Assembly (NCBI RefSeq): GCF_030272615.1
Contig: NC_081414.1
Span: 233,974,733 to 234,038,732 of the forward strand
Direction: 5' to 3'
Length of the DNA stretch: 64,000 bases
Origin: Cryptomeria japonica
Taxonomy: Eukaryota > Streptophyta > Pinopsida > Cupressales > Cupressaceae
Made by a program: the position numbers and the translations under genes. Shown piece after piece: positions 13,620-26,644 of the stretch. Each line of letters begins with the position of its first letter. The stretch's first letter is position 1. The notes below the pieces were generated by a model that saw only the letters and a program-made list of their open reading frames with translations, searched no databases and had not been told where the DNA came from.

Positions 13620-15520
13620 TTGGTTCCTTTTTGCTGATAGTTGTTGATAAATGTTGTTATAATTACAGGGTTTCTTTTAGTCATTTAGTTGGTTCTAATT
13701 GTAGGAATCAGTTCACTATCTAGTAATAGTGTGGTCTTTTTTATGCAAATGCGTTATATTGGGATATTTGACAAAACAAATTAAAAGATGAGAATGAAAT
13801 AAATGAATTATGTATCTATTATTTGGAATGATTATATTGACATTTTATTTTTTTGTATTGTCGAAAATTTAATCTCAGCACTATCTAGATGCCTACAACA
13901 TAGACTTTTCTATTAAAACAAATGACTTTTTATAAAAATCTTATTTGTGTTATATTTAAATTGTTTTTGTATAAAAGACTGAAAAAAAATTGTTGAAATA
14001 ATTAAATATTATTTAACTAATTAAAAATAATTATATTTAACATTTTAAAATGTAGATTTAGATTATTGAACATCTACATAAATATGGAAACGTGTAAAAA
14101 AAAATTCTTAATGAATGGCATGTGTATCATAGACTAAGCAATAAAGAGGAGATGATTGTTTTTTCATATGCATATATTTTGGGTATTAAATCAATATAAC
14201 TTATTTTTCATGGATGAAACAATATTATAAATGGGGTAGTTGATGTTAGGTATATCTTTGAAAAAAAAAAATTATTTTATTTTTTTTGGTTGGATAAATA
14301 TGTGTAATAATGAAATTTATAATTTATGTTATTTTTTTTGTTTCTTTAGAAAGAATGTTTTGATATATTTATATATGATAAACAATGTAATTTTGTGTGA
14401 ATTTACAATCTTTCTTTTATAAATTTATTCATTTATTTACATATTTCATACACATGAATCTCTCATCTTATTCATATGCATACACATTTTGAGTTTGATA
14501 TATCCAGTCCAATTATGCATTTAGTATGTTTATATATACTTGTATCCTTATAGATTTGTTATTTACCCTGATTTTACTATTCCCTTATCCCAAGTCAATT
14601 CGACAAGCATGGGGTCAATATTACACCTACAAATATGACCCCTAAATTTTTTTAAATTAAATTTAAATTATTGTCAATTATCAGCCACTTTTTCAATATA
14701 GAGCTAAAACACACATTTCTAAATTTAATTTATATATACTTGTATTTAAAAGCATTTCATAACATTAATTTATAATCGTAGAACATCAAGGCAATATCAT
14801 TTTGCATTTAGGAAGTGGTATAATAGGAGCATGCCCATTAGAGCACTAAAATGAATCTAGAACTACAAAATTGTCTTAGAAGTTCTTTGCACAATTAAAA
14901 ATAATAATCATTGGCATGACTATAAACTAGCTCTTTTTAGGGACTATAATTGGTCCCTCTAATGGTATTCCTAAATAATACTTACATATAATAGAACACA
15001 TACGAATGAACCTAGTAAATCAAGAAGTTAAAGTGTACATCCTACAAGATCAAATCAAGTGCCAACGGATAAATTTGTGAATACAAAAGTGATCCCTAGG
15101 TGTAGACTCAACCCAAATAGAGGCACAATATTTTTATAGAATTCAAAGTAAACCACAAGAAAAGAGAATTTATTTCTAGATTAGATATAGACAAATTCTA
15201 GAATCTTCATTTGAATTATGCATCATTGGACCTAGAGGTAAGTACCATTTTCCCTCACCATTAAATCTCTACAATTAAGATTTAATATTTCCATTATGGG
15301 TATCAGCATTAATTTATATGCTTATTACTTGTGTTAATAAATTAGTCTAAATAGCAACACTTAGTTCAAGGAAAGTATTACTTTCCTTCAGATTTTTTGG
15401 TGAATCATTTCAATCTTATATGATCTAGTCCTTCTAGGGTATCTCATAAGTACTATAGGTTTTTTCAAGCTAATATAAATTTGATTCATCATCCATTTCC
15501 AAATTTGTCAAGGTTTGATC
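13620..15520. other. AT-rich non-coding stretch
   Basis: No gene, RNA gene or repeat ends recognised. Confidence 0.45.
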
Positions 15521-16350
15521 TGTTAGAAGAATGTTGCAAATATATGCTTGAGAGACATTTGAGAGATGTGTTGTCAATGATGTCAACATATTTCTCTGTT
15601 TGAGACAGTGATGCAGTGAAGTTCACTAAGTTAGTTTGTTCAACAAGATGAAGATCAAATTTTATGGATTAAAGGATTTGTAGAGGGTTGTATGTAGTTG
15701 ATCCAGTTCAATTTTCAGAGGTCCGCATGGAGATTTGATTGAGTTATAGGTATCTGTGTTGTGGTTGATTTTTCAGTTGTTTAGTGGTGACAAAGCGACA
15801 GTATTTTTATCTACATTGCTCTGCATTGTAATATCTTGATTTGCAGATTTGGAGGTATGGTTGGGTCGTTGGTGTGTATCCTCAATTCAAGTGGTTCGTG
15901 GTTTGGAGGTCCGCAAGTGATTTTTCAAGGTTGACAGTCATTGCAGTTAGTGTTCCTGAGGTTCGGTACGGAGATGCTAATGATTCTAGTAATTTGTGTT
16001 GGTGTGGATGTTGCTATGGTAATTCATGATACTTGGGGATGTTTTCTAGATCGTGTGCCTTTTGTGTTGGTGGTCTGTATTGATTGTTGAGCTTGTAATT
16101 GATATTTTTCTTTGGTACATTGGTGTTCTTCATGTTCTTGGTCAACTGGATGCTTGTAGTGTGTTGTGAATGTTCGAGGCATAATTATTGGAGGTGTAAT
16201 GTGTTTGAGGTGAAAGATTTGGGTTCATTTTATGTCTTGACCGACATTGCTTGGTTTTCATGTAATATTGTGTTGAGTGTGGTTGTATTTTTGTAATTAG
16301 GTGGTGAGTGTTGAGCCGACCTTGATGATTTCTCCAAGGTTGATGTCATG

Positions 16351-16358
16351 TATAAATA
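16351..16358 (+). promoter_or_regulatory. TATA box of the family A LTR
   Basis: TATAAATA within the plus-oriented solo LTR, about 510 bp before its 3' end. Family A copy 1 has the same element in minus orientation near 2706-2718. It probably marks the LTR promoter; present activity is unknown. Confidence 0.5.
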
Positions 16359-16811
16359 ATTATAATATATCTGTATTTGAGTGTAGAGAATGAGTGATTA
16401 TGTATGTGCATTGAATGTATACATCTTTTGAAGGCAAAAAAGAAGTGTGAAGAACAAAAAAAATTATGCTTCAATGGGACTGAACAATCATTAAGAAGAT
16501 GTTATTTCTCAGTTCATGATTTTCGAATGTAATCCGTTATTGTGTGTATAGGCAGTGAGCCTTCTTATTTTGAGCAATGAGCTCTAGGCAGTGTGCATGA
16601 ATGCATGTGCACTCCCCATTGTAATACTTCTAACAGAGTGTACCTATTTTGTGGGTTCATCCCACCATGGTTTTTCCCCTAATAGGGTTTTCCACGTCAA
16701 AAATCTTGGTGGTATGTGTGTTTATTTTGTGTTGTTGATCTATGATTTCATGTTTAATTATCAGATCTGAGAATAAGTTTAAGTTGTGTGAGTTTTGTGA
16801 CAACTAATTAA

Positions 16812-16829
16812 CCCCCCCCCCCCCCCCCC
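16812..16829 (+). repeat. C18 homopolymer in the LTR end
   Basis: Eighteen consecutive C, expanded from the shorter G/C run at the same LTR position in the other family A copies (GAGGGGGG near 47756). Confidence 0.95.
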
Positions 16830-16863
16830 ACTCTCAATTGTCTGCCCTATTTCCATCATGATC

Positions 16864-19800
16864 CACATAGATAGTTATCCATTTCAATTAGAAATTAGGC
16901 ATAAATAAACCTTCCACCCTAGGATATTCTATCATTATGATTCATTTTTATCATGCTCTTTTAATCTTTTTTTTTTTAAATGGAGCATGCGTTCACATAG
17001 AGGCAAAGTAAAGGCTAATCCAACAAAAATAAGTTTACTTCCAATATTGAGCTTAAGTTACTAAAGTATTGAAATATAGTGTCATGGTTGATGTAAAGTA
17101 GAGACATAATAGATTCATGAAGAATATTGTCCTATATTTGTTAATTTTTTTGTGAATGTACCCAAAGTATTCAAAGGAAATGGTAGGAATCATAGTCATG
17201 TGATCTAACAATGAATAATGTGTACACCTATTTATGAAGAGGTACTCTATAGTACAATCAATTGATTGAATGATATGAGTTAAAATCATTAATTCAAGAC
17301 TAGTTGATAGACTAGGCTTAGTCAATAGAATAGTTTATAGAGAATGTATAATGATGTGTATTTGTATAATATTGGTTATAATCTAAACCTTACATAATAT
17401 GTTGATAAGTGTCATGTGTGTATGGTGAACTTCCTATTTGGCTATAGTTGTGTTGGTTGATTGGTATGAGAACATGGATTAGGAGTAGCTAGATGTTAGA
17501 CATGTATGAAGCCAAATTCAATGTGTTGGTGTGTATGCATGTGCAGTTTTTGCGCAATGTAGAAGTATTATAAGAGTTGGAAATGTTGTTCAAGATAAAG
17601 TACAAACTCCTAAAATTGGCATGACGTGACTAAATAGTATGTAATTGATTTTACTATGTAAATAGTATGCAAAATATTCTTGGGGATAACGTCTATGTAG
17701 ATGTGCATGAAATCATTCTACCATGGTCTTAGTCATGCACAAAATATCTTGGCATAATATTATTTGTACAAGGGAATTCGATGTAGAATGAGAATATTTG
17801 AATAAAGCTAATACATAGGACCAAAAGTTACATGAATTTTTACATAAATCATCTTTAGTTGATGTACACATAGATTTCAAATTTTAGGATGTTCTTATCC
17901 ATAATTACATATAATATCTTTATCATTGATATTCTTATAATACGTTGTACTAAGCTTAGGGATATGATTATATAAGGGTTTCATTCTATCATTTCTCATT
18001 ATTTTATTTCTCCATAGATGATTTGATTAGTCCACATCCATAATTAGATATATGTGTGTCACTCATCCATGAGCATAATGATAATCATATGTATTCTTAT
18101 AGTGAGTGAGCACTTAATGAGTATATGTCTTGAGATACACCTTGTGTGTGGACATTGATGACATATCTTTACCTCTTTCACCTACATATGATGATACATC
18201 TTGTTCACTATAAATAAGGCAATTACAAAAATTAGTCCAATACATGTTATTGTTGAATCTCATAATAATAGCCTATCCCCATGTCATGATCATTCTATAA
18301 TCATAATATATATTATAGCTCTTCATGTTTCACATCCACACTAAGGTTAATTATGTTACCACTTTTCATGTCTTTGATATACCACCAACTCATTCTACAC
18401 CTACGCATACAAGCATAGCATAAAATATACATTTTCAATATACCTAAACCTCCATTAAAATATATTTTGGGGATTTAGTATATTCCTTATAAATGCATAA
18501 CAACATATTAAAGGGTATCTTATCACACACAATCATTTAATTTGACATTTCTTCCAAAGAATTAGCTTTATTATTGTTTATGATACTTCAAGATGGGGCA
18601 TAAATATATTTTGCACATCATCTATTACCACTTCCATATGTGATCAATAAATATAGGCCATTAATTTTCATCGTTGGTTATGGTAATAATAGAGTTAAAT
18701 GAGTACTAAGAAACAATGAAATTGGATTAAATATAGTTACTGTAATGAAGGTAAATAGGATTCACTAGCTTATGCATGCAAACTAGGAAAGTAGGCCTAT
18801 TTCCACTTAGATTATATTTAGAATGTGAAACCACCGAGAGATAAGTATGACTAACTAACACTTTGTAAAAGAATATCATACTTTAGGGCTTATATTACTT
18901 TTTTGCTTATAATTGATTGATTGAATGATTTGATAAACTAGGTAATTAGGATCTAAGTCTAAACAAATGATATTGACTGATCTAGAAAGTGTAAACTTCA
19001 CAAATGAAAGGAAAATTATGTGGTGCACCTGTCATTGAGCCAAAATGGGATGATCTATGTTGTCTTGGTTTTTCTTGACCTTTTGGATGAGTTCTAAACA
19101 ACAGGGACTGAATTTGAGCTTCAAGGGTTTTGTACCTGCTCTTTATCAAATTTCAATTGATTATGGGTGGACAATGGTGCCCTAGGCAACCTAGTCCTAA
19201 GTTTTCCTGATGAAATTAAAAATTTGAACCTGTGACTATGTATTGAGATTATTTATTTCTATTGTACCTCACATAACTTGCAACTGAACCTGGATCTAGA
19301 CACAAGAAGAGAAAAATGGTGTTTGGGAGTTGTATAGGAGCTTGCCTTAGTCAAACCCCAATTTGGGAATCAACCCTACAACATTGATAAAATTAAATAA
19401 AAGTCTAAATCTGAAATAATTGAAAGGAAATTCTTGAATTGAAACAATTATACCTCCAATTGATTATGTATTCTCTTAGGATAAGTTTACCATGTGTTGG
19501 TAAAAAACCACGATTAAAACATAATGAAATCATAAATAAAACAATGTTGAAGATGCCTTAAAGTAACTTGCTACTCCTTTAATTATACCTACTCTTGAAG
19601 TCTTGATGATGCGATGCTCATGAAAAATATTGTTCAAATGAATTGAAAGAGAGACCTTTATACCTCATCTATCATTTCAGAGTGCAAAACTTGAAGCAAG
19701 CCAACAAGGGAAAAGAATTATTGCTTAACCAAGTTGACTATTAAGTGGTTTAGATTTGAGCCAAAGATCGAGGAGCGAGGCACCTTGATTGTTCCGCTCC

Positions 19801-21745
19801 CAAGAGAGGGTCACTCGAGGTGTCTTGATCCCTCCAATGTGGGCCTAAATTTAAACCCAAGGTTTAAAATGTCGAGGAGAGGCTAAGCTTTAATGTAAAT
19901 TGAGTTGTAATGTCAAGGTTAAATACAAAATGCCACATATGTTAAAATAGGGCCTAGATAGGTGAGGAATGAGGAGATGAAGGAATTAAAGGGCACACCT
20001 ATGATATAGGGTCCCATGTAATAATTTGGTGAGATTTAAATTAGAAAGGACTCATAATCTTAATTAAAATATTAATTTAAAATAATAAACTGGACACCCT
20101 AATTAAAGGTGTACAATTTACAGTGCTACATTTACTATAGAATTTTTAGATGTGATCCATTTGAATTTCTCAATCTCTTAAAGTTAAACTTAATATTAAA
20201 GGGTTTCTCTTGATTGCATTACTCTACCTATTAGTTTAGGGCATGTTACCCTATATAACACTTTTAATTTAATACCCAAAATATTAGTATATAATATACT
20301 TTTAACACATTCATAGATCTATGTCATGGGTTTTTTCACATCTACACTTCATCGTAAACTTGAATTTATCCATCAAAATAAGTTGTGTATGAAAATGATA
20401 TCTCATTATAATATTACTAATAGTCAAAAAGGATAAAGCATTGATCTCTCGAATATGCCTAAGTATAACCACAACACATCAAAAAATCATCCCTAATTCT
20501 CTCATACATCATTCTGATCTTGAGGATAATTAGGGCTCACTATATTTTAATTTCTATCCAAGTGAGTCATTAATGTGGATGCTAAGAAAATAATGAACAT
20601 ACTATTAACATTCCTCCTCTAAATAATTTATCACAAGTTCATAGCCTTCAAGGAAAGATAATATATATTAGATTCTTTATAATATCTATTAGATGCTTTA
20701 TTGTCCACTTGGGAGACAAGACAAATTACTAAACTAATAAAAATGTTGAAGAAAGATGTAGTTTTAATGGAATGGAGACTAATAAAAATTATTCAAGGAC
20801 ATGAAATAATACTTGTTATTCCTCTAGAACTCATTCTTATTATTCATGGAAAATATTTGCTTCTATATATCATCCACTAAGTCTACCATTACTTAAAATG
20901 AAGAAAACTACTACAATATGAAAATCTAAAATACAACTGTGAATATAAAAATTATATTATAAAATGTCAATGGAGATTTAAAATCATATGAACTTGTAAC
21001 AAACAAAATCAGCAATACTCAAGGGCCATACATAAAACACAAAAAATTACATGGATAAAATCCTTTTGGTAATAAAATCCACTAGAAAAAAGGACAAGTT
21101 TGTATTATCTACAAATATTATAATACATTTGATTCCCTTCAATCTTGCATCTATGTATCTATACAAATTATCATAATGTCTCCATCTCAAGCCCTCAATA
21201 TGTAGACTCATGGAAGCCCAAAATACCACTATAACACATTACCATGTTTCAAAACAAGGTTCCAAAATATCGTGATATAAACTCATACAACCCTTACATG
21301 CTAAGCATAGTCTCTTACATGACCCTTACACCCTCTTATAGGTTACCATAAAATTCCTATAAAATAAGTGATGCACTTACATCCATCATAGACTATCAAT
21401 ATATATTATGCAAATATTCTCTTAGGTATGTCATAATCATCATAAATCAATCCATCCAACATGAATCTTCTTGTGTCCAAAATTACCTCCCCTATTTTTA
21501 TCCCTTATAGTTGTGATAAAATTTGTCATAACATCCTTAAAAAAAGGCTTTCCATGTTAGACCTCTAAATGTGAATCACTTAACAACTGATAACTTATTT
21601 TTTGAAGAACCATCATGTTGCAAAAGTATGACCTCGTAATCCCATGCCCCTTTTTATGGATCATAAATATTTAATGGTATGTACATGTCAAATATCTACA
21701 AAAAATGTAAAATAATAAACTTAGGATTAACAAGGTTGAGATACC
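16864..21745. other. No recognised gene
   Basis: AT-rich intergenic sequence with only short chance frames. Part of 19000-20150 has an LTR-like look but no partner copy in the window. The LTR of the Copia relic at 21750-23480 may lie in 20900-21700, but I could not define it. Confidence 0.4.
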
Positions 21746-21749
21746 TTAG

Positions 21750-23480
21750 TTCTCAATAGTATCCCATAAGAACAATGGGAAGCACACTATCATGGAATAA
21801 ACTAGGCATAGGAAACAAGGCCCGTGGCCTCCCTACACCAAATGAACTTGTCTATGCTCATAGGTTCAGTAAGATAATCTACAACATTCACCAAAGTGTC
21901 AATATTTTCAACTTAATTCGTCCATTTACAACCATTTCTCAAATAAAGTGATACTGAACCAATTGAGTTGAAAATAATGACACCTGCACACAATATTTGT
22001 AACCACTTAGTTAAAAATTATTGTCAATACAACTATCAATTTAAATTTTATTTCAATCAAAATCAGTACCTGCACACAATCTTTGTAACTATACTACCTC
22101 CTTTGAAACAAGGGTAGCAACCATATCCTCTACTTCAATGGTAGATAGATCAATCATGGTTTTTCTCTCATTCATCCAACTCATAGCTTCTCCAAATAGA
22201 GTAAACACATACCCACTATTAGACCTTTAACTATCCAAGTCACCTACCTTATCTACATCAATAAAACCTTTTACTTATAATATCGTATTTACATTATTAG
22301 TAACAAAATAGATGAAATAGAAACCAAAAGTACCACACAAATATCTTAACACCCTCTTTGAATAATTCCAATGTTCTCTACTAGAGTTATGCATAAACCT
22401 AATCAATAGTCAAACATCTTGGGAAATATCTAGTCTAGTGCATACTATTGTATACATTAAACTTCTCATAACACTAGCATATGGCACATTATACATATCT
22501 TCTAAAACATCCCCAAATTTGAGACATGTATATAAAGTGATATTAGTGCTAACTGGTGAAGTAATTCTAGCTAGCTTATAATCCTACATAATAAATATAT
22601 GTGAAATAGTATACATGTGTACCTTATGACAATTAAAGCTTTATATTACCTTGTTCCCCTTTGATTTATATCCTTATATGTACCTTACTTCCCCTAGATC
22701 CTTCATCTAAGTTGCACCTAAAAGTTGAGCTTTCAACTCACTAATTATACCTTTTGTGATATTGAAAAAAAAAATCATTTGTGATACAAAGTAAGAAGTA
22801 ACTAATCATCAATGCATCTCATGTAAACAAAGTGGTCTTCTTCACTTCTCACAAAAACTAATTTTAACATGTAATTGAATCATACTTTTGATAGCACATT
22901 TAAGGTGATTGTTTCAAACCATAAAGACCATTTTAACTTACAAACTAAATTTTATTTCCTTTTTACCTCAACCTTTAGGATGTTGCATATAAATGTCATC
23001 TTCTAGATCTACGTAAAAAAATACAATCTCAACATCCATTTTCTCAATTTTAAAATTACAAGTAATAATTAAGAATAAAATGAATATAATAAAAAATGAT
23101 TCAACAATAGGAAAGAATGTTTTACCAAAATCAATTGATTCCCTATCTAGCCTTTGGTTACTAATCTAGCCTTGTATTTTTCCAATGAGCCATCTACTCT
23201 AAATTTAATTTTGTAGACCCAATTACATCTAATGGTCTTCCTTTGAGAAATGAATAGGATCCCAAGTATCATAAGAGTCTAAAGCAATCATCTCCTCCTA
23301 CATGGATATTTGCCAATACTAACTTTTATTTAGATGAATAGCTTACTTGTAGGATGTATACTTAAATACACAATTAAAATATGATGGTCTATACATATCA
23401 AAAAGAATTTGTTGTCTTGTGGATATTCTTAAGGGTGAGTAAGGGATGTGTTCTTGTTCTTCTGAATGTTCAATGTTTCT
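21750..23480 (-). pseudogene. Copia reverse transcriptase / RNase H relic
   Basis: Minus-strand remains of Copia pol with many stops and frameshifts. In order from high to low coordinate: an EKYKARLVTKG motif near 23190-23160; a KMDVEIVFFYVDLEDDIYMQ stretch near 23040, the RT block with the first catalytic aspartate region; an MKDLGEVRYI motif near 22700; a PYASV-RSLMYTIVCTRLDIS block near 22490-22430; and RNase H signatures (SNSGYVFTLFGEAMSW, then DLSTIEVEDMVATLVSKEV) near 22215-22095. These phrases are typical of Copia RT and RNase H. The YVDD box is not visible because the region near 22820 is degraded. Integrase and gag were not found upstream, so the element looks truncated. Edges are approximate. 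Confidence 0.8.
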
Positions 23481-23489
23481 TCTGCAAAC

Positions 23490-24600
23490 AAAGAGTCTTC
23501 TTCTTTGGAACTTTCACTTGAACCCTCTTCCTCTTCATCATCCTAAAATCCATCATTGTGTTCTTCCTTATGTGCATCTTATTTCTATAAATGCATCCCC
23601 CCTCTTAATACATTGTTCCTAGAATCGTCAAATTTACCTTGCATTAGGGCACCATCCTTAAGGCTTACATGACAAAACTTGTTAATTACATAATATGAAT
23701 ATATATTTTTTTAGAAGATATTCTCTTGAAGAATAAAATTATAAACCAAGTGGGGCTCCATAAATATGTCTCTTGAACCTCAAAAAGGTGTAGCTTAAAG
23801 CTATGTTCTTGAGCTCTCAATGCCGAAATATTGAATCACGAAGTCTTAAATCATTCGAAAACAATCCCTAAGAGATATAATAGATCTCTATTATTGTTTG
23901 ATGACCACAAAAGGGTATAATTCTTGATCATGTACTCTAAATCTCATTGGACAACAATCCATAGTGAGCTCAACGCAAAATCCCAAAGTTGTCTCTAAAA
24001 TATAACCTTCACAATATATGTAAAATTTAAAATTATTAGCATCAAAGGAAAGCATAAACCAAAAATGATTCTCATGCAAAGCATCATCTCAAAGCAAGAA
24101 GCTAACTTGATGTGATATAAATTATCCATCCTTTAATGTTGTCAACCTCCAAAATGACTCTTTTACTCCTTAACCCCCAAAAGTAGCACTGGGGGAAGTA
24201 TTGCAATCTTTAATAGAGGTGTAATAGGTAAAATAGACTCTAGATGAATCACTCCATAAATAAGCCCAAACATGGGAATCATATAACACTTTCCCTTACA
24301 TTCATCTGCTAGAAAATATCTTGGTAGAATCCATAAATATCTCACTATAAAATATTAAATTGGAAAACTCAATATTTCCATAGCATCATAGATTTGTAAT
24401 GACGCAACTCTACACCCCTTAGATATGTCAATGTTAGAACCTCTTATAACCAATCCTTTCGTTCAATGAACATATTTCAATATTTATCCCAAGAGGGAAA
24501 AAAATGACCTAATTTTATTACTAACTCCCTTGTGCTTCCAATCAACACTTCATTCCCTTCTTGATTTGATAACAATCTTTTAATGAGGAAACAAAATTGA
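23490..24600. other. No recognised gene
   Basis: AT-rich. Two minus-strand frames of about 60 residues (23891-24079 and 24163-24345) match nothing I know. The part nearest 23490 may be the Copia linker between integrase and RT. Confidence 0.4.
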
Positions 24601-24603
24601 GAA

Positions 24604-25820
24604 TGTAGCATCATAAATTGTAACCGGTCAAATTTACACCTCATGTTTGTGCTCCTACTTTAGTGTGTCCTATCTCCATCCCCTCTCTAGGTCCGATTTG
24701 ACCCTATTATCCAACTTTGATGTCATGTACACCAATTGGTGGGTCCTACTATGGGATACCCTCTGCCCCTTGGCTACTTATTTTGGTCCTATTTGTAGAA
24801 TTACCAGGGCATGGGACGGTCTTGTCTAGACCAAGGCGCCCCAAAACACATTGTTCCCTCGCAAATGGACCCTAATTTGAAATGGGGTAGGTATTGTATC
24901 TCCCTGATAACCTTTGATTCTCAGGGCTACACATGACTGTTGGAGGTTAGCCTAATCCGTAATTTACCTAGGGAAACCCATAAAAAGATATCTTATCAAT
25001 TCATTTTAGATCTAATACTTTATCCCTAATATTCAAGCATCTATGAAGCATTCATCATCAAGCATCTTGAAATATTAAAGGCTACATATTCATCATTAAA
25101 GCATTGTGGAGCAAAGTTACATCAATCTTCATGCAAGCAAGTGTGTCTAATTAGGGTTTTTCATGTTCATGTGTTTTTCATGCCATTACATTTAACATTT
25201 GTCATAATATTTAAAGAGCATTGCATCATCATCAACAATTATAGATCTAAGTTACATATCTCCTTAATATTTATTTCAGCATTTGCATTATTGCATTCAT
25301 GGTTAATTCTAAAATTAGTGTTTGACCTAAGGCAAACCCATATTCCCAACATATTTCCCTCTCTTTATGTGTGCAAGAAATAGGTGTGGAGTTGTACTCG
25401 AGAAATTCGATAGAGTCAACAGTGACGAATAGGTCAGCTTTCAATGACGAAAAATTCGAAGGACCAAGGTGAATATGTGCTACCTGGTCTTGAAAATTTA
25501 GGCCGAACTTCTAAGAACAAGTTCTAAACATCTTATTTTTCCTAGATCTCGGTCGGTGACTCCATGGTACATTTGTAGCTCAGTGTTTTTTGTCAAACTA
25601 CTTCAATAATCTCTCATTTTACCCTAATTTTACAAATACATTTCTAAATTCAATTTAGAAAGGAGACTAACACACCCCAAAAATTGGTAAATCTGATTAG
25701 TATTCTCAACCCTTTTTCTAATCAAATTTTGGCTAATCTATTGGATTTACCTCCTCTTTTCAATGTATGGTTAATTTGGTTAGTTAATGGTTTTACTTGT
25801 TGAAACCCTAATTCCAAATT
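24604..25820 (+). repeat. LTR of family C, lone copy
   Basis: Begins TGTAGCATCATAAATTGT and follows the two LTRs at 34264-35480 and 40582-41749 over about 1.2 kb. Shared blocks include TTTACACCTCATGTTTGTG at its start, the TTAGGGTTTT region near 25152, a GCAAACCCATATT-type block near 25335, and AACCCTAATT near its end. It diverges from the others after about 25815 and runs straight into a family B sequence instead of the expected CACCATTACA terminus, so the 3' end is lost or recombined. No internal region of the matching element lies beside it. Confidence 0.65.
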
Positions 25821-26640
25821 TAAATCCTTTATCCTCACAATCATATGCATTTAAATTAAATAATTCTTATTAAATTCAAATCCCCTCACCCACTTGCACT
25901 TTCTAGAAAATGCAAGTTGCAAGTTAACCCTCCTCCTAATCATTTCTAAACCCCCTTATCATTAGCCTAATCACCCTTTAAAGGTTTGCACATTCCTAAA
26001 CCAAAGGCTAACCCAAAACCCGTCAACTCAAGCCTTTAATGGCTTCCTTCAAAGTATTTGAGCCTTTAATTGCTTCCTTCAAAGTCTTCAAGCCTTTAAT
26101 GACTTCCTTCAAAGTATTATTAAGCATTTAATGGCTTCCTTCAAATTTCTCTTAAGCCTTTAATGGCTTCCTTCATGTCTCTTCAAGCCTTTAAGGCTTT
26201 GTCCATCCCCTCTCAAGTATTTCGTTGTTGACACTTGTCAACATGTGATTGCTTGAGGAAGAGCACATGGATTGAGGATCATGGAATCCTCAAGAAATCC
26301 TAACCCCTCTTAAGCATAATCAATCGCAACCCTTCATTGAATCATTTTCCCTAAAAATGGAGCTATTTCCTTCATTGTTGGGGGTCACAAGAGTTATCCT
26401 TATGCATTGTTACTTTGTTTTTTAATGCTTGTTTGAAAGAAGTCTTTGTATTATGTTTTGGCTCTTCCACTAGTTAGAATTGTTATATAACATCTAATAC
26501 TCCATTCAAATATTCAATCATCCACACCTGACTATCATCAACCATCTCTCATCCTCCATTTGACATCCTTTTGTGCTAGTGCTCAAGCTAAGGGTATACT
26601 TCATGTAGTAACGGGACCTTGGAGAGGATGAGGATGAGGA
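25820..26640 (-). repeat. LTR-like repeat, family B copy 2
   Basis: Reverse-complement relative of 10015-11385, sharing the TGACACTTGTCAAC block near 26229, repeated AAGCCTTTAATGGCTTCCTT phrases (26033-26170), and the GCACTTTCTAGAAAATGCAAG stretch near 25895-25915. The junction with the family C LTR at about 25820 is abrupt. Ends are approximate. Confidence 0.45.
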
Positions 26641-26644
26641 AGAG

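Larger units (their letters stand above)
15521..16858 (+). mobile_element. Solo LTR, family A copy 2
   Basis: This 1338-bp unit starts TGTTAGAAG and ends TTTCCATCA, flanked by perfect 5-bp duplications TGATC at 15516-15520 and 16859-16863. It matches the reverse complement of the copies at 2236-3511 and 47733-48923. It has the layout of a Copia LTR in plus orientation: a long U3, a TATA box near 16351, and a downstream block with a GGGTTTTCCACG motif at 16684-16695. Near the 3' end is a run of 18 C. There is no internal region, so this is a solo LTR. Short frames at 15841-16296 are not genes. Confidence 0.85.

Noticed and set aside
13191-13620. CRISPR-like array
   Set aside because: Units are contiguous 94-bp repeats without unique spacers, in a plant-type genome.
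13239-13684. Four overlapping frames on both strands, some collagen-like or Pro-rich
   Set aside because: They come from the 94-bp tandem repeat, and the frame shifts with each unit.
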